From assembly GCA_965649825.1 (NCBI GenBank), contig OZ287711.1, positions 62,001 through 126,000 on the forward strand: a stretch of 64,000 bases of DNA, written 5' to 3'. Below are positions 44,957 to 56,278 of this stretch, piece by piece. Every line of letters begins with the position of its first letter. Position 1 is the first letter of the stretch. The stretch is from Penicillus capitatus (Eukaryota; Chlorophyta). The notes below the pieces were generated by a model. That model saw only the letters and a program-made list of their open reading frames with translations, was not told the origin of the DNA and ran no database searches. The position numbers and the translations under genes are program-made.

Positions 44957-46803
44957 ATGGCGTTCATGACGGTCTACTCCTGCTGCACCCAGCGTCGAGC
45001 TTTCGTTTCTGTTCGGCGGCCGCGTCGGCCGGCAGCGCTACGTTGCCGCAGCCGTCGCTTTAGCAGACGCAGTGTCGGCGCTGTTGTTCGAATGCAGTTC
45101 GACAAGAAGAAGAACCGCATTGCAAAGACGCCATCGAGTGATGCCCCACGAAGGGAGGCACTCTTTGAGGAAGGGTTTGACCAGACGATGTATGTGGAAA
45201 AGGACACGGAGGCGCCGGTACCAACCCCAAAAATTCTTCAAGCCGAAGTCGTAACCGACTCGCCGAGTCTGAGCCTCGTCCGAACAACCCCTCCTCCGCT
45301 CGATAAGCGACAGCACAATCTTCGTACCCTTGCTGAGGTCGGCGACGAGAGTTTGAGAGTGTGGATGAGATGCGTGCATTGTGGTGCAGATTATGGCGAT
45401 TGCGCTGCCCGCTTTGGGGACCGTCTTAGCAGATCCGCTCATGTCGCTGGTCGATACGGCATGCGTCGGGCAAATCTCCGCTATCCAGTTGGCGGCACTC
45501 GGACCGAACACCGCCATCTTCAACATGGTTTTCGCCATTTTCGGCGTAATGGGTGCAGCACTGGCCAATTCCATGGCACGCCAGTCGCTAAAAGCGTTCG
45601 GCCTGACGAAGGACGAAAAACAGAGACGCAGAGAAGCAAACGAGACTATACTCAGCCACACCCTTGTGTCGGCTGTTCTACTAGGAGTTGCCGTGACCGC
45701 CATGCTCTTGTCCTGTGGACCAACGCTGCTGCGCTGGATGGGCACGTCGTCTCATGTGATGACAGCCGCTTTGCAGTATCTCTATGTTCGAGCACTCGCA
45801 ACGCCTGCTGTCCTCTTCATCGCTGTATCGCAAGGTCTGGAGTCTCTGTAGCTTCGGGGCAGCTTCACAACTCAATGTCCATCCAGGTGCCTGTCTTGGG
45901 CAACAGGATATGTGGACTCCGATGAAAGTGGTGTTAACGGCCGGAATGGTGAATTTGATTGGAGACATTGGTTTTATTATGTGGGCAGGCCTCGGGACGT
46001 TCGGAGCTGCTGCAGCAACGGCAGCTTCTCAAATCGCAGGGGCCATTTTCTTTTTCTACTACCTTCGCAGAGGTGGATTAGACGGCCAAGCCGTACGGCT
46101 CAAGTGGAAAGGACTGCCGAACCGCACGACTCTGAAGCCCATTCTCGACATGGGACGCGTCCTGGCTTCAAGGAACTGTCTGTTAATGCTGGCGTACACA
46201 GGAATGACAGCTGTCGCCACAGCGATGGGCACACGTACATTGGCGGCTCACCAAGTGGCTCTTCAGCTGTTTTGGTTTCTGGGATTCGTCCCCGAGCCGC
46301 TCTCGCTCACAGCACAATCTCTTCTGGCAAGGGATCGCGATAACAGGGCCAAAGTGCGCAGCATCTCAAAAGCTCTTCTCAGATTCGGCGCTATGGCTGG
46401 TATCGTTCTGGCCGCCATTCATGGCATTCTACTTACTCTGCTGCCGCGTTGCTTCACTTCAGATCTTTCTGTTATCGCTGCCTTTCAGGAAGTGATTCCT
46501 CACGGAATGGCGGCTCTATTTCTCTGTTCTGTTGCCATGATGTTTGACGGTATCTGTATTGGCATGAATCAATTCAAGCATCTCACCAGTATTGTCTATA
46601 CGTCCACTCTTGCAACGCTGGGCTATCTCTGGGTTGCTCAGAGACTGCATCTTGGACTCAATGGCATCTGGATGTCACTGGGGATCTTCTTTGCCCTAAG
46701 GACCCTTCTTCATATCACACACTTGACCAGAAACTGGAATCTGTCTCCGTTCAGTATGCCGGAATCGGCGCCGTCACTTGAGCCACAGTTTGCGACGAAC
46801 TAG
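44957..46803 (+). CDS. MATE-family transporter 2, probably plastid-targeted
   Basis: Three exons: 44957-45337, 45390-45834 (445 nt), 45887-46803; 580 aa. The N-terminus is strongly basic (VRRPRRPAALRCRSRRFSRR), then FEEGFDQTMYVEKD, which is also present in MATE 1 (FDESFGQTVYVEKG). The MatE core has ADPLMSLVDTACVGQISAIQ, ACLGQQDMWTPMKVVLTAG, GAAAATAASQIAGAIFFFYY and TRTLAAHQVALQLFW. Both proteins end in a shared PQFAT(S/N). It is a clear paralogue of MATE 1 with conserved intron positions and phases. The transported compound is unknown; divergence in the pore region could mean a different cargo. Confidence 0.9.
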
Positions 46804-48540
46804 AAAGATATCCTGGAGAGATTACTGTCGACGGTGTCAAAGAAACTTTCCACGATGCTGAACGGATCTAGATATGTGTTTCTGTCTGTCTGGATTCGCA
46901 TGTTCCTTGCCTCTTTTAGTTATTTGCAAAAGCTGGCAATATGCGAAAGCTCTCAACAGTTTTTTTGTTGTCTGAGCTCTTCTAAACAAATGTTTACCTA
47001 AATCAAGGTTAAGCCTGTTCATCCCATTGCCTCGTTCCGAAGGTTGGGGCCGACTCTGAGTGTGTAGCTGTGGAGAAGACACAACGGTTTGGATAGTGAC
47101 AGTGAATTTTGAGGCGGCGCAAGACTGCGTCTCCTGTTTCATTAGTTGCGCGGAACATTGTCCATCTGTTATAAGGTCTTTGACCCCGTTCATATCCAAT
47201 CATCCTAAGCATAGAAGCATAGATCATTGAACATTGGGCTTGAACTCACTGCCACGCTGTCTCCCTTGTATACCTTGACTGAGCTGCGTGGTTCAGTGTT
47301 CCTCTCCTACCACCTCTGTAGTCTATCGACAGCAGACTTTTGTAGCTGAGTTGATATCTTGTGCTCTGACGATAGTTCCATGGCGGCTTTTATGAAGCCG
47401 TGTTGCTTAGACCACATCGATCTGCGTGTATGAAGCTCGATCTATTAAAACGTCAACAAGATTTGCAGTCCGGCGTGGGTTCGATGTTGAAACGCGGACG
47501 ACAAGGTTGGGATGAGCAGACAAGTCAGAGGATAGCGGAGGTAATTCTTTGCCAAAAAGTGGTGCTGCCTTCTTTCTGCATGTCGAATTTGTTTATCACG
47601 TCAGTTCGTCCAATGATATTCACCTGTTTTCTATAGTGGACGGAGGCGTCACGAGTCAGGCCGCGAGCGAGAGCGAGTAAAGGCAGAGCTCACAACTGTG
47701 TTCAAACAAGGTCATGTTTGGCTCAAATTCAGGTTTTGTATCCATAAAGTATTGCGACTTTCCTAGGCAAATGAGTTAGCTGGCGCCAAAAGCCGAAGAA
47801 GAGGGGCCCCTTCGCAGTACATGAGAGCCTTTTTCCCGAAGCAGTTCACAGGCACGCTCTCGGCCACTGAAAAATTGACAGCGTCGAGGTATACTGCTGC
47901 AAACACACGGATTACAGAGAGTAGAGTTCAACAGGGGACGCGCATTAAGTATCCTCATGGTGATGTGACCCGAAAGGGGACAGCTGTCCGAATTGTACGA
48001 CAGCGGGGCTAACAGCTGTCCCCTACGACAGACAGCCTAGACGATTTGATTTTTGTGCAGAATTGATTGCGAACGCATCTTTCTTAGTGTTCGCCATTCT
48101 GGACGATAACACGATAACAGTTGTACGACGATATCTGTTCTGCACGACACATAGACCAGCAGCTTTTGAACAAACCATAGGTTATCGAACTTTTCTAGAT
48201 GGTCGAAATGGTGCCTCGGGATAATGCAGATGCAGAGTCGTTTTGTATGGTCCAGAAAAAGAGAACACTGACGCGGCCAACTGGATTGTCACGTCACCAT
48301 GTAGGTTGTGAAAGTCGACCTGACGGCCGAGTCCAGGCCCGATAGCGAGTCGCGCTGGAACTCCGTCGGCAAGGCTCTGCCGAATCTAAATATTCACTTC
48401 GCGAACCCAAGAGGTTCGCCACGTTGACTAGGACTACCCGATCAAGCTGTGTGAGGTTTGCCCCTACCGCTTTCACACCAATATGAAGTGTTTGGTGAAG
48501 TTCCCACCGAAGTTCACTGCGTTACTACTTTTCTTTGTGA
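46804..48540. other. Intergenic, nothing recognised
   Basis: 1.7 kb with only short frames of no recognisable content. No tRNA- or rRNA-like sequence was seen. Confidence 0.4.
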
Positions 48541-49515
48541 GTGTTAAGACGGTCCCGATTCGTGTATGGAGGCATTAGTTTCTGTATTGTTTCATTAAAG
48601 AAGCTGGGGCTTTTTAGCCAAACTCAGCAACATAAGATGGGGACTCGGCTCGTCGTTCAAAATGACCCAAGCAGAAATGTTCTGCCAAGCTGCCGCGGCC
48701 GGTTTGGAACTCCCCGTCACAGATCTTGACATGAGAGATCAGATTGGACTCCAACAATCAACTGTGAAGAAGGCTATTCGTGAGATGCTGGATGCTCGGA
48801 CTCAGTCATACTTGTCCGAACAAGGAACTGGGTGTGTAATTCTACGACTGGGTATACCCTTTGAGTCTGGTTCATGCTGGATGTTGAACCCTAATCATTC
48901 GAGAGGTGAATCTTCACAGCTCAACCAATTTGTCAGTAATCACTTCAGGTCACAGGCATATTTTCACCGCTTCAACATCTCTGAAAGACACGCACTGTAC
49001 AAACACTCTATCAGACATTCTCAATTTAGAGATCACGTCTTAATGAGATGCAGTCAATTTGACTGTGAGAGAGAAGAGTTGTACGAAGAACTAGGGGTGA
49101 CCCAGAGCTAATCAGTCTGGCCGCGCATTCTGGAAAGCCCTAAACGCCTTGCTGTTCCTTTGCTAAATCTCGTAAAGCGTACGCTCAACAGATGGATTTC
49201 TCTTCCCCTAAGTTCCGATTCTGATCCTACTTTGCAGAATAATTGTTTAGACAATGTTTCATCGATAAAGGAAATACCAACCTCCTCAGCTGGCTGACAT
49301 GCTCGACTTGTCTTTACCGAATTAGAATTCACAATTCACGATTGGAGTTTTTTTCTTTGCTTTTCAATCTCCGTAGTTCAAAATAAGATGGTTTTTTGGC
49401 AGCTAGCAGTTACCAGGGTGGACTGCTTACTAGGGCCCTAAACGACACCCTGCATGGCTGATAGGTGTAAACAAACAAAAGTCATGTAAAACCGCCAACG
49501 TTATTATTATTATTA
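48541..49515 (+). mobile_element. LINE ORF2 tail and 3' end, truncated
   Basis: The frame 48662-49111 contains SSQLNQFVSNHFRSQAYFHR and FRDHVLMRCSQFDCEREELY, matching the LINE tail at 13428-14096. Some 340 bp further on, TGCATGGCTGA...ACAAACAAAAGTCATG and a (TTA)n run (about 49502-49516) form the element's 3' end. It is 5'-truncated, as expected for dead LINE insertions. Confidence 0.65.
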
Positions 49516-50155
49516 AACTCAGCAACATGTTTAAACTTTCGATAGAACGAAACCATTTCCATGTCCATTGTCGATTCTCTCCGTTCGCACGAACACATGA
49601 CGACAATTATGCCGTCGGTATGTTCAACCTTTTGACACGTGTGGACAGCGGATGGTCGAGTCGTGCAATTTCTTGCGTTATCTCTGGAATCTATCACCAA
49701 TCTTCGCCGCGTTCGCCTTGAAGAATAGCAGCAGAAACACGATGCGATTGCCGCTTCTCATACGATATCCAGGCCTTTACACCATCAACTCGGACGAGGG
49801 GAAAATCTCAAAAAGATGCGAATCTTTCCTTGTAAAGCCATGCGAGGTAATATCGCCGACGACGTTTGCAATATGCAATCACCTGTCCCACGCAAACATC
49901 AGTACACACGTATGCCTCCACTAAGAAAGGCGCCTGTTTGTCACGCGCTTCATCAAAAGACACGTACATCCCGAGTTTGCGTTTCGAAGATGCTAAGGAC
50001 TGTGTCTTGTCTTCGTCTGCCGTCACATCAGACGTTTACAGACGTTACATGCGTGTCGCTGCGGAGACTTGTCGGTGCCCGTCCCGCTCGCAGTCGAGAG
50101 AAACAGTCGTATCGTTCAACGCGACAGCCACACGTTTCGATCTCCACAGAGAACG
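49516..50155. other. Intergenic, nothing recognised
   Basis: 640 bp upstream of secreted-family member 4. It should include that gene's promoter; no distinct element was identified. Confidence 0.35.
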
Positions 50156-50689
50156 ATGCCTTCTCGTCTTCTGTCGCTCTTTCTGCTCCTCTCCGTCGCT
50201 GTTGTCTCGATCGAAGGCGCATGTGCACCGCCCCCTTCAGGGTTGTGGATCGGTTCAATCGACGAGCCGCTGCTCGGCCCCATCATCTTCAAGAGGAAAT
50301 CCACTGGATACCTAATCTTGAAAAAACAAGACAAGCCGTCCACCATCTACAAAGGTTGGCCGAGATCTTTGCCGTCTCAAGAAGAGCCTTTGACGAATGC
50401 AGGTCAGGTTCATCTAAATTCCGAGGCGTCCGGCTTGAAATTTAAGACGCTCTTCAAGCTCCACGCGTTTTGGTCCCAGGATGACTGCACCTTGCGTGGG
50501 ACTCTGATGGCTGAGGCGGTCGGAATCCATGACAGCATCATGTGGAAGTTCGATGGCGAGAATTTGCAAGGGGTGTATGTGACAATGCTGTTTGGCAAAT
50601 TTTCATTGCCGTACACCAGCATGCACGTCTTTGAGTACGCGGGAAAGAGGTCCGACAATGACCTTCACCCTCTAGCCGCCTTGCAATAG
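50156..50689 (+). CDS. Secreted two-Cys family, member 4
   Basis: Two exons, 50156-50354 and 50403-50689, with a 48-nt phase-1 intron; 161 aa. The signal peptide MPSRLLSLFLLLSVAVVSIEG is encoded without interruption, so the first intron of members 1-3 is absent here. The motif is CAPPPSGLW; the second Cys is in SQDDCTLRGTLMAE; the end motif is NLQGVYVTM. The remaining intron is in frame and stop-free; the alignment to member 3 (TYSG|MAVVF against IYKG|QVHLN) shows it should be removed. Function unknown. Confidence 0.77.
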   Translation: MPSRLLSLFLLLSVAVVSIEGACAPPPSGLWIGSIDEPLLGPIIFKRKSTGYLILKKQDKPSTIYKGWPRSLPSQEEPLTNAGQVHLNSEASGLKFKTLFKLHAFWSQDDCTLRGTLMAEAVGIHDSIMWKFDGENLQGVYVTMLFGKFSLPYTSMHVFEYAGKRSDNDLHPLAALQ

Positions 50690-51262
50690 GTCCATTCTAT
50701 GAGAGCGTTCTCGAGATGGTTTCCATCCCTCTTTTCCTAGGACATCTTCTCAGGATCTCCAGTCCGTCGAGCAAAACGCAAGTCGATGAGATTGTTTGTT
50801 CTCTGAATACTGGCTTCGACGATTGGGGTGCACTGTCTACAGGAGATACGGCCACGGGGATTTCTGTTTGTCTTTGTCGTTTTCTGTGTAATGCGTAAAC
50901 TGCTGCCCGCGTCACGGCAAGTGACTTTTGCTTGCCATCACGCGTGGCACTCAACTCCCATCAACTGATCAAATCTTCAAACAGTCTGTTTTAACCGAAG
51001 AGTGCTGTGTGATGACGACTCGTCGCAGAAAAATGAGCATCGCGTGACTTATTCTGCAGAACGGACGCGAACTGGCTGTCGCTCGTGATGGGACCGAGTG
51101 CCATATTGAACGACGCTTGACACGTCGAGAGTCACAGAAAAGAAAAAGAACACCCGTGTGCCCTGTATCCCACTGAGCTGTCACCCGATTCCATCTTCGC
51201 TCGAGATGCATCGACCGGATCCATGCATTCAGCTGAATTCGGTGAAACGGCACAGCACGTGA
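50690..51262. other. Intergenic between convergent genes, nothing recognised
   Basis: 573 bp between the 3' ends of secreted-family member 4 and BCKDHB. No gene or repeat was seen. Confidence 0.4.
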
Positions 51263-52676
51263 TCAACTCGACAAGAGCGATCGCACGGTGTGCACAACTC
51301 GCAGAGCCGTCGGCAAATACAGAGGTTCGAAGACGAGTGGAAAATGCGTGTCCATGCCGCAGATGCGCTTCGGCGGTTTCTCCAGAGAGTAGAAACAGGT
51401 GTCTGCAATCTTCGAAACGATCTCAGCTCCAAAGCCTGACGTGACAGGTGCCTCGTGGCTCACCACCAGATGTCCTGTGCCACCGATCGCCTGCGCCGAG
51501 GCCACACGTGCAAACGCCGCTGACCTGTCTTGCGAACCGACTTCTGAACAGTGTCGAGATCCCAGGGGAGCAACGTCCGCAGATCCACGACCTCTGAGGA
51601 GATACCGTCCTGTTCCTGAGAGTAACAGCCATTTAGAGCCGCCCGTATGGTGCGAGACACACTTGGAGCCGTGCGGCTGCCTCCTTTAAGACCCAGACCT
51701 GGGCGCCCCATCCCACCAGGGTCACATCATTTCCTTCACGGATGATGCGTGCCTGACCCAGAGGAATCTTGTAACGTCCCTCCGGCACGGATTCCGTTTT
51801 TGTGCGATACCTACACACACAAAGAAAAGTGCTTCGGCATGTGTGACATAGAGTGAGATAGATGAACAAGATCTTCGGCTCGAAGAAAATGGCGGGGTCG
51901 GGCTCATCCACGCAGGAAAGGAACAGGCCTTTCGCCTCTGCAGGCGAGCTCGGTACCACGACCACGATGCCCGGTATATGAGTAAAGAACGATTCCGGAC
52001 TCTGAGAGTGGTAATGTCCTCCGTGACCCACAGCTCCTGAGCGTCGATCAGTTTCATCGTCCGAGGACGAGGGACGCACCATTCGGTGTCCGGATTGTCA
52101 GACTGCCACAGTTGAAAGCTCCTCCACTGCGATAGCGGTACTTGGCTGCCTCGTTGGTGATCTGATCGAATGCCGGGAAGATGTAGTCGGCAAACTGGAT
52201 CTCGGCGATCGGCGTCAATCCCATCGACGCCATTCCAATCCCCATTCCCACAATCCCCTACACAGACAAAGTCTGTCTGTCACCTGCCATTCGGAGAGTG
52301 CTTGTCGTTTGCGTTCTCGGCGAGTGGAGTGTTGAACACGCGATGCTGTCCAAATCGCTCGGCCAGACCGTCCGTGCAGCGAAACACACCACCGAAGGCG
52401 ACGTCCTCGCCAAAGATGTAGGACCTGCAGTGGTCCGTCTGTCGGTTTGCTCTGATTCTGCCTTCAGCTCGTGAACCTGCTGTTCGTCTCAAGCGTGAGG
52501 GCGAGGGCGTCGTTGATGGCCTTAAGCATCGTGACGTCCGCGCGTTTCCGCGTTGCGAGGTCCTTCTGGTACTCCTCTCCCGAGAGAGTGGCTGCCGTCT
52601 CGAGACAACGGCTGTGCGATATCCATCCTCTCGTCCATGTCTTCAGGAGCTTCGACAGAGAACCCAGTCGCAGCAT
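51263..52676 (-). CDS. BCKDHB: Branched-chain 2-oxoacid dehydrogenase E1-beta
   Basis: Seven exons: 52676-52477, 52424-52313, 52257-52080, 52036-51868, 51810-51663, 51615-51525, 51474-51263; 369 aa. The N-terminus [20 protein letters not shown] suits a mitochondrial presequence. The transketolase pyrimidine-binding domain reads [50 protein letters not shown] and [15 protein letters not shown]. The C-terminal domain has [20 protein letters not shown] and [14 protein letters not shown], ending as in BCKDHB rather than PDH. With E1-alpha it decarboxylates the 2-oxo acids of Leu, Ile and Val. The second intron (52312-52258) begins with GC instead of GT: only this choice gives the family sequence PLAE-N-GIVGMG and the usual 55-nt length. 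Confidence 0.94.
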
Positions 52677-53444
52677 TCGCACGAACGATGACGGAAAGTG
52701 ACGTGGACGGCAGACCAGAAAAACACCTCACCGACTATGCCTGCCTCCAATCATCGCGGACGCCTTTCCTTCCGTATGAGGCAGAAACTGAACAGGCGAA
52801 AACCTTGACAGAGAACGGATTCCGAGTGACGAGAAGTGGTCTCATCGTTGCAACCATCCTGTCTCGTACAATGCACCAGAGGAAACAGATGTCTGACGAT
52901 CGTCCAGATGACCACGACATCACCACCTGATGGACAGATTCCCTTCAGACTCACAAGATTCTCACTCGTTACTTTTTTCAGAGGATGTCTTAGAAATCGT
53001 CGTCGCATTCACTAGTGCCGTCCCATCATTCCATCACAGAGAAATAGATAGATAGCTTGGTGCTGGGACTTACGGACAGACAGGAGAGTGTCAACTGTGC
53101 TTGAAACGATGTGTGTACCGACGGACAGGCAGCCGAGCTGGTCTGTCGAAGAGAGGACACGATCGCGATCCGATATCTGATAAACCAACTGCATATCTGT
53201 TAAAATCAGAACAATCACTATGGAATTGTAGATGCAGCATCTGGCTAATCGATCCCACTTAACCCACAGACCAAAAAATAAAGACATACTCATTTCTTTG
53301 CCCGCGATTTCTTGGAAATGAATGGATTTGGAAAAGGTTTTGCTCATCGATCAGGGTAACGATGGGGTAAAGCACGAATGTGGAAAAGGAGATGTAACCT
53401 TCTTAAAAAATGCCCCAGCAGAGATTGTGATAAATAAAAACGTT
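52677..53444. other. Intergenic, nothing recognised
   Basis: 768 bp between BCKDHB and the patatin-like gene, both on the minus strand. It includes the BCKDHB promoter; no motif stands out. Confidence 0.4.
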
Positions 53445-54891
53445 TCAAAAGACTTTGCCGAAAATGAACTGTTCGACATAAGAATCAATGGATTCACGAT
53501 ACTCTTGTGCAACGCTCTTAGCGATTTCTTCGACAAAGGTCACGACAGTCGGATCTTCGAATCTCACAAGTGCTGCGCCCTCTTCGGTCGTGACTGGGGC
53601 AGATCTTTGCACTCTGAGATACTGATTCGGTTTGACGTTGGGATTCGAATAGTAGATGTAATCTGTTAGAGCTGACAGTGCGTCGATTCCACTGAATATG
53701 GTCAGCAACAGCCACGCGTCCTCGCCAAGCCAACGAATCGCCCCTTCGTTCGACAGTCCAAGTAGACTGGAGGTGGCTCTTCCGTTACTGATCGAGAGCA
53801 GAGCACTGCTTTCGATGTCTGCAGCGCCAGTCTCGGCCGCGACAAAACTGCTCGCTGGCAATTCTGTTGATGCCAATGGATTGACTCCATCGATCATGAC
53901 GAACTCCACAGTGTCATTGCCGACTTGGGATACATTCTTTGCCGCATTATATCCAGGCACAGAACCTGTGGCAACGCCGATGTCTCTGAGATAGTAATTC
54001 TTGCCTTCCTCAAACGTAAAATCCGGTGTGAAGCGTCCATTACTGGCAGGAAGCGGTCTCGGTCCAGAACGCACCACCATTCGAGCCGCGGACGTCACTG
54101 ACGGTTCTCTGAACTTGTTCTGAACGAAAAAGACTCCTTCCGATCTGATCAGGTCATAGGCGGGAATGATGACAGAGGTGTCACAGTCCTCCAGCGTCGT
54201 GTTTCCATAGAAAGCTTCGAGGGTGCTTTCCAATCCGTCGGACGGATACAGGGGCGTCAGGACGCCTGGCGCGTTGATATTTGTGACATCCAGCGGCGTC
54301 CCTGCCGTGAAATTGATGGACCCCGTCGGATAGATGGTGCTGCCGAATTCGATGTAGAAGACGCGAAGAGCCGCGGCGCCGCCGGCGGGTATTACCCCAT
54401 ACCTCGCAACGATGTCTGGTCTTTCCAGCACAGCACGTACGGCGCCCTGACCTCCGCGCGAGGCAAGATACAACGTCGTCCAGCCACCGGCCGAGATACC
54501 CGTCATGCAGTCAAAGTAATCGGCGAGGTTGATATCGAAGTCATCGACGCTGCGGATGTGCCCGAAAGGGTGCAGCAAGTGGGGATTCTTGACGAGGTAT
54601 CTCTTTATGGACTGTTCGACTTCGATAAGGATAGTCGTCGAGAAAATAGCGAGGAGGCCGCCTCCGTCCACGGCGAGAATTGTTTTGAACGTGCTGCCTG
54701 GGGGTCTGCGAATGAGTGGCCTAAAGGCAGAAACACAGAACAGTTTACAGCCAGCTGTTTAACCCGTAAACGCACTTTCCGGTGGATGATAGTTTTGTCT
54801 CCGTAGGATAGTGACCATGTTTGCTGTGAACGACATTCGCCAAAAGGCAAAAAGAAACGAAGATAACACCTGCGCAAAACTTCATACTCAT
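53445..54891 (-). CDS. Secreted patatin-like phospholipase
   Basis: Two exons, 54891-54776 and 54720-53445 (55-nt intron, phase 2); 463 aa. MSMKFCAGVIFVSFCLLANV is a signal peptide; an in-frame ATG at 54981 would lengthen it. The patatin core begins FKTILAVDGGGLLAIFSTTI (oxyanion loop, with Leu where DGGGxRG has Arg) and continues LADYFDCMTGISAGGWTTLY, which carries the nucleophile elbow G-x-S-x-G. The catalytic Asp is probably in VEFVMIDGVNPLAS, which reads DGV where DG(G/A) is usual. Patatins are Ser/Asp-dyad lipid acyl hydrolases. The two motif changes leave some doubt about full activity. A broken 5' paralogue lies at 37339-37599. Confidence 0.87.
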
Positions 54892-56278
54892 ACTGCTCGG
54901 CAAAACAATCGCGACGAAAACTATTGGATACGTGAAGATAAAACGCTGGCGGTTTCGTGCGTACGGTGTTTTATGCTTCATGAACCGTTCGTTCGTTGGA
55001 CGTGACGCGTTTCGCCTTCGTGGACGGTTCCATAATTCAAGCTGCGAGACAGCTAACGGAGAAACCGAACCTCCGGCTAGTCATTTTTAGACGCACCTGC
55101 AACCTCTGCCATTGTTTACATCCGTTCAAGGATCTGAGGAAAACAAACATAATCAACAAAGCTTCGACGTCATATTGCGTTCAAATGGTGCCCAGTCATG
55201 GAAAGGAAATGCAGACCGTGCATGGACCGACGCGAATAATCATCAGGAAGCAATATCCAAGAAAGGTACGTTTACCGAAGACAAAAAACAGCGCGGTTTA
55301 TGTGATATACATATGTGATGCATAGAGAACTGCTTCGTCATCGTAGATGGATGTATCGTGATGACGTAAATCGAATCTGTCTCTTCAGCAGTTGACAGGT
55401 ACATCCATTTGTATCGAGCTTGTTGCGTTTTGAGTTTCTGACTTGATGGGAGAAGCGATCGTTCAAGTGGAAGTCCAGTGGATCGCAAGATTGGATGACC
55501 GGAACTCGCCGTAAGCACGGGCTGGACGCTGCTTTAGTGGATGGAAGACAGCAGTGCTCTTCTCACACTATTACCTGCAAAATGACGCGCCGTTGCATTA
55601 TTCGTGGAGAGCGAAAAGGAACGAACCTGTTATCATCTCGTTTTCCTGCTACGCACAATTATGGACCCACAAGCGAACTCTTCTGAAAAGACCATCCTGT
55701 GCGATTTGACAGATGTACTGTCCAGTGGCCAGCCCAGGGTAGCGAAGGTAGACTGAAGAAGGTCTCTCTCTAAACAGCACTTTCCACGTTGCAGTCAATC
55801 GAGGAAGAAGAGAAGACGAGAATAAAGCAACGGGAGCATCACGAAAGCTCTTCTATCGCTATGAGCTCTCCCTGTGGCGATGGTTGGTAGCTGAAGGCCT
55901 TCTGTCTCCGAGGGCGCTTCGACGATGGCCATGATTCACGACACTGTGCCGAACAAACCCACCAGATCCACCACCTCCGTCACATCATTCAGCGATTTTA
56001 CCCTCTCTGGCTCTCAACACAGAAACTAACGGTATCATGCCTGTCATGACAACAAATGCTGTTCATGTCGCGATTCTGACAGCGGAGATGTAATTAGTGG
56101 TTGGCAAGTCGGTTGTCAGATTCGTTAGATCGATGTCAAATCCGCGGTATAAATGCACGCCGCGCCGTCATTCTGCAGAGAGCGCTGTTTGGATTCCCAC
56201 AGCGGTGCTTCTTTTGCCCCAACTCGGTCGTTTTGAGAGCCGCTCAAGTTTTCCCGTTCGTCCTGTCTCAGTGACGCC
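54892..56278. other. Intergenic, nothing recognised
   Basis: 1.4 kb between the divergent patatin-like and PAN-array genes. Both promoters should be here. No gene-like frame or repeat was found. Confidence 0.4.
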
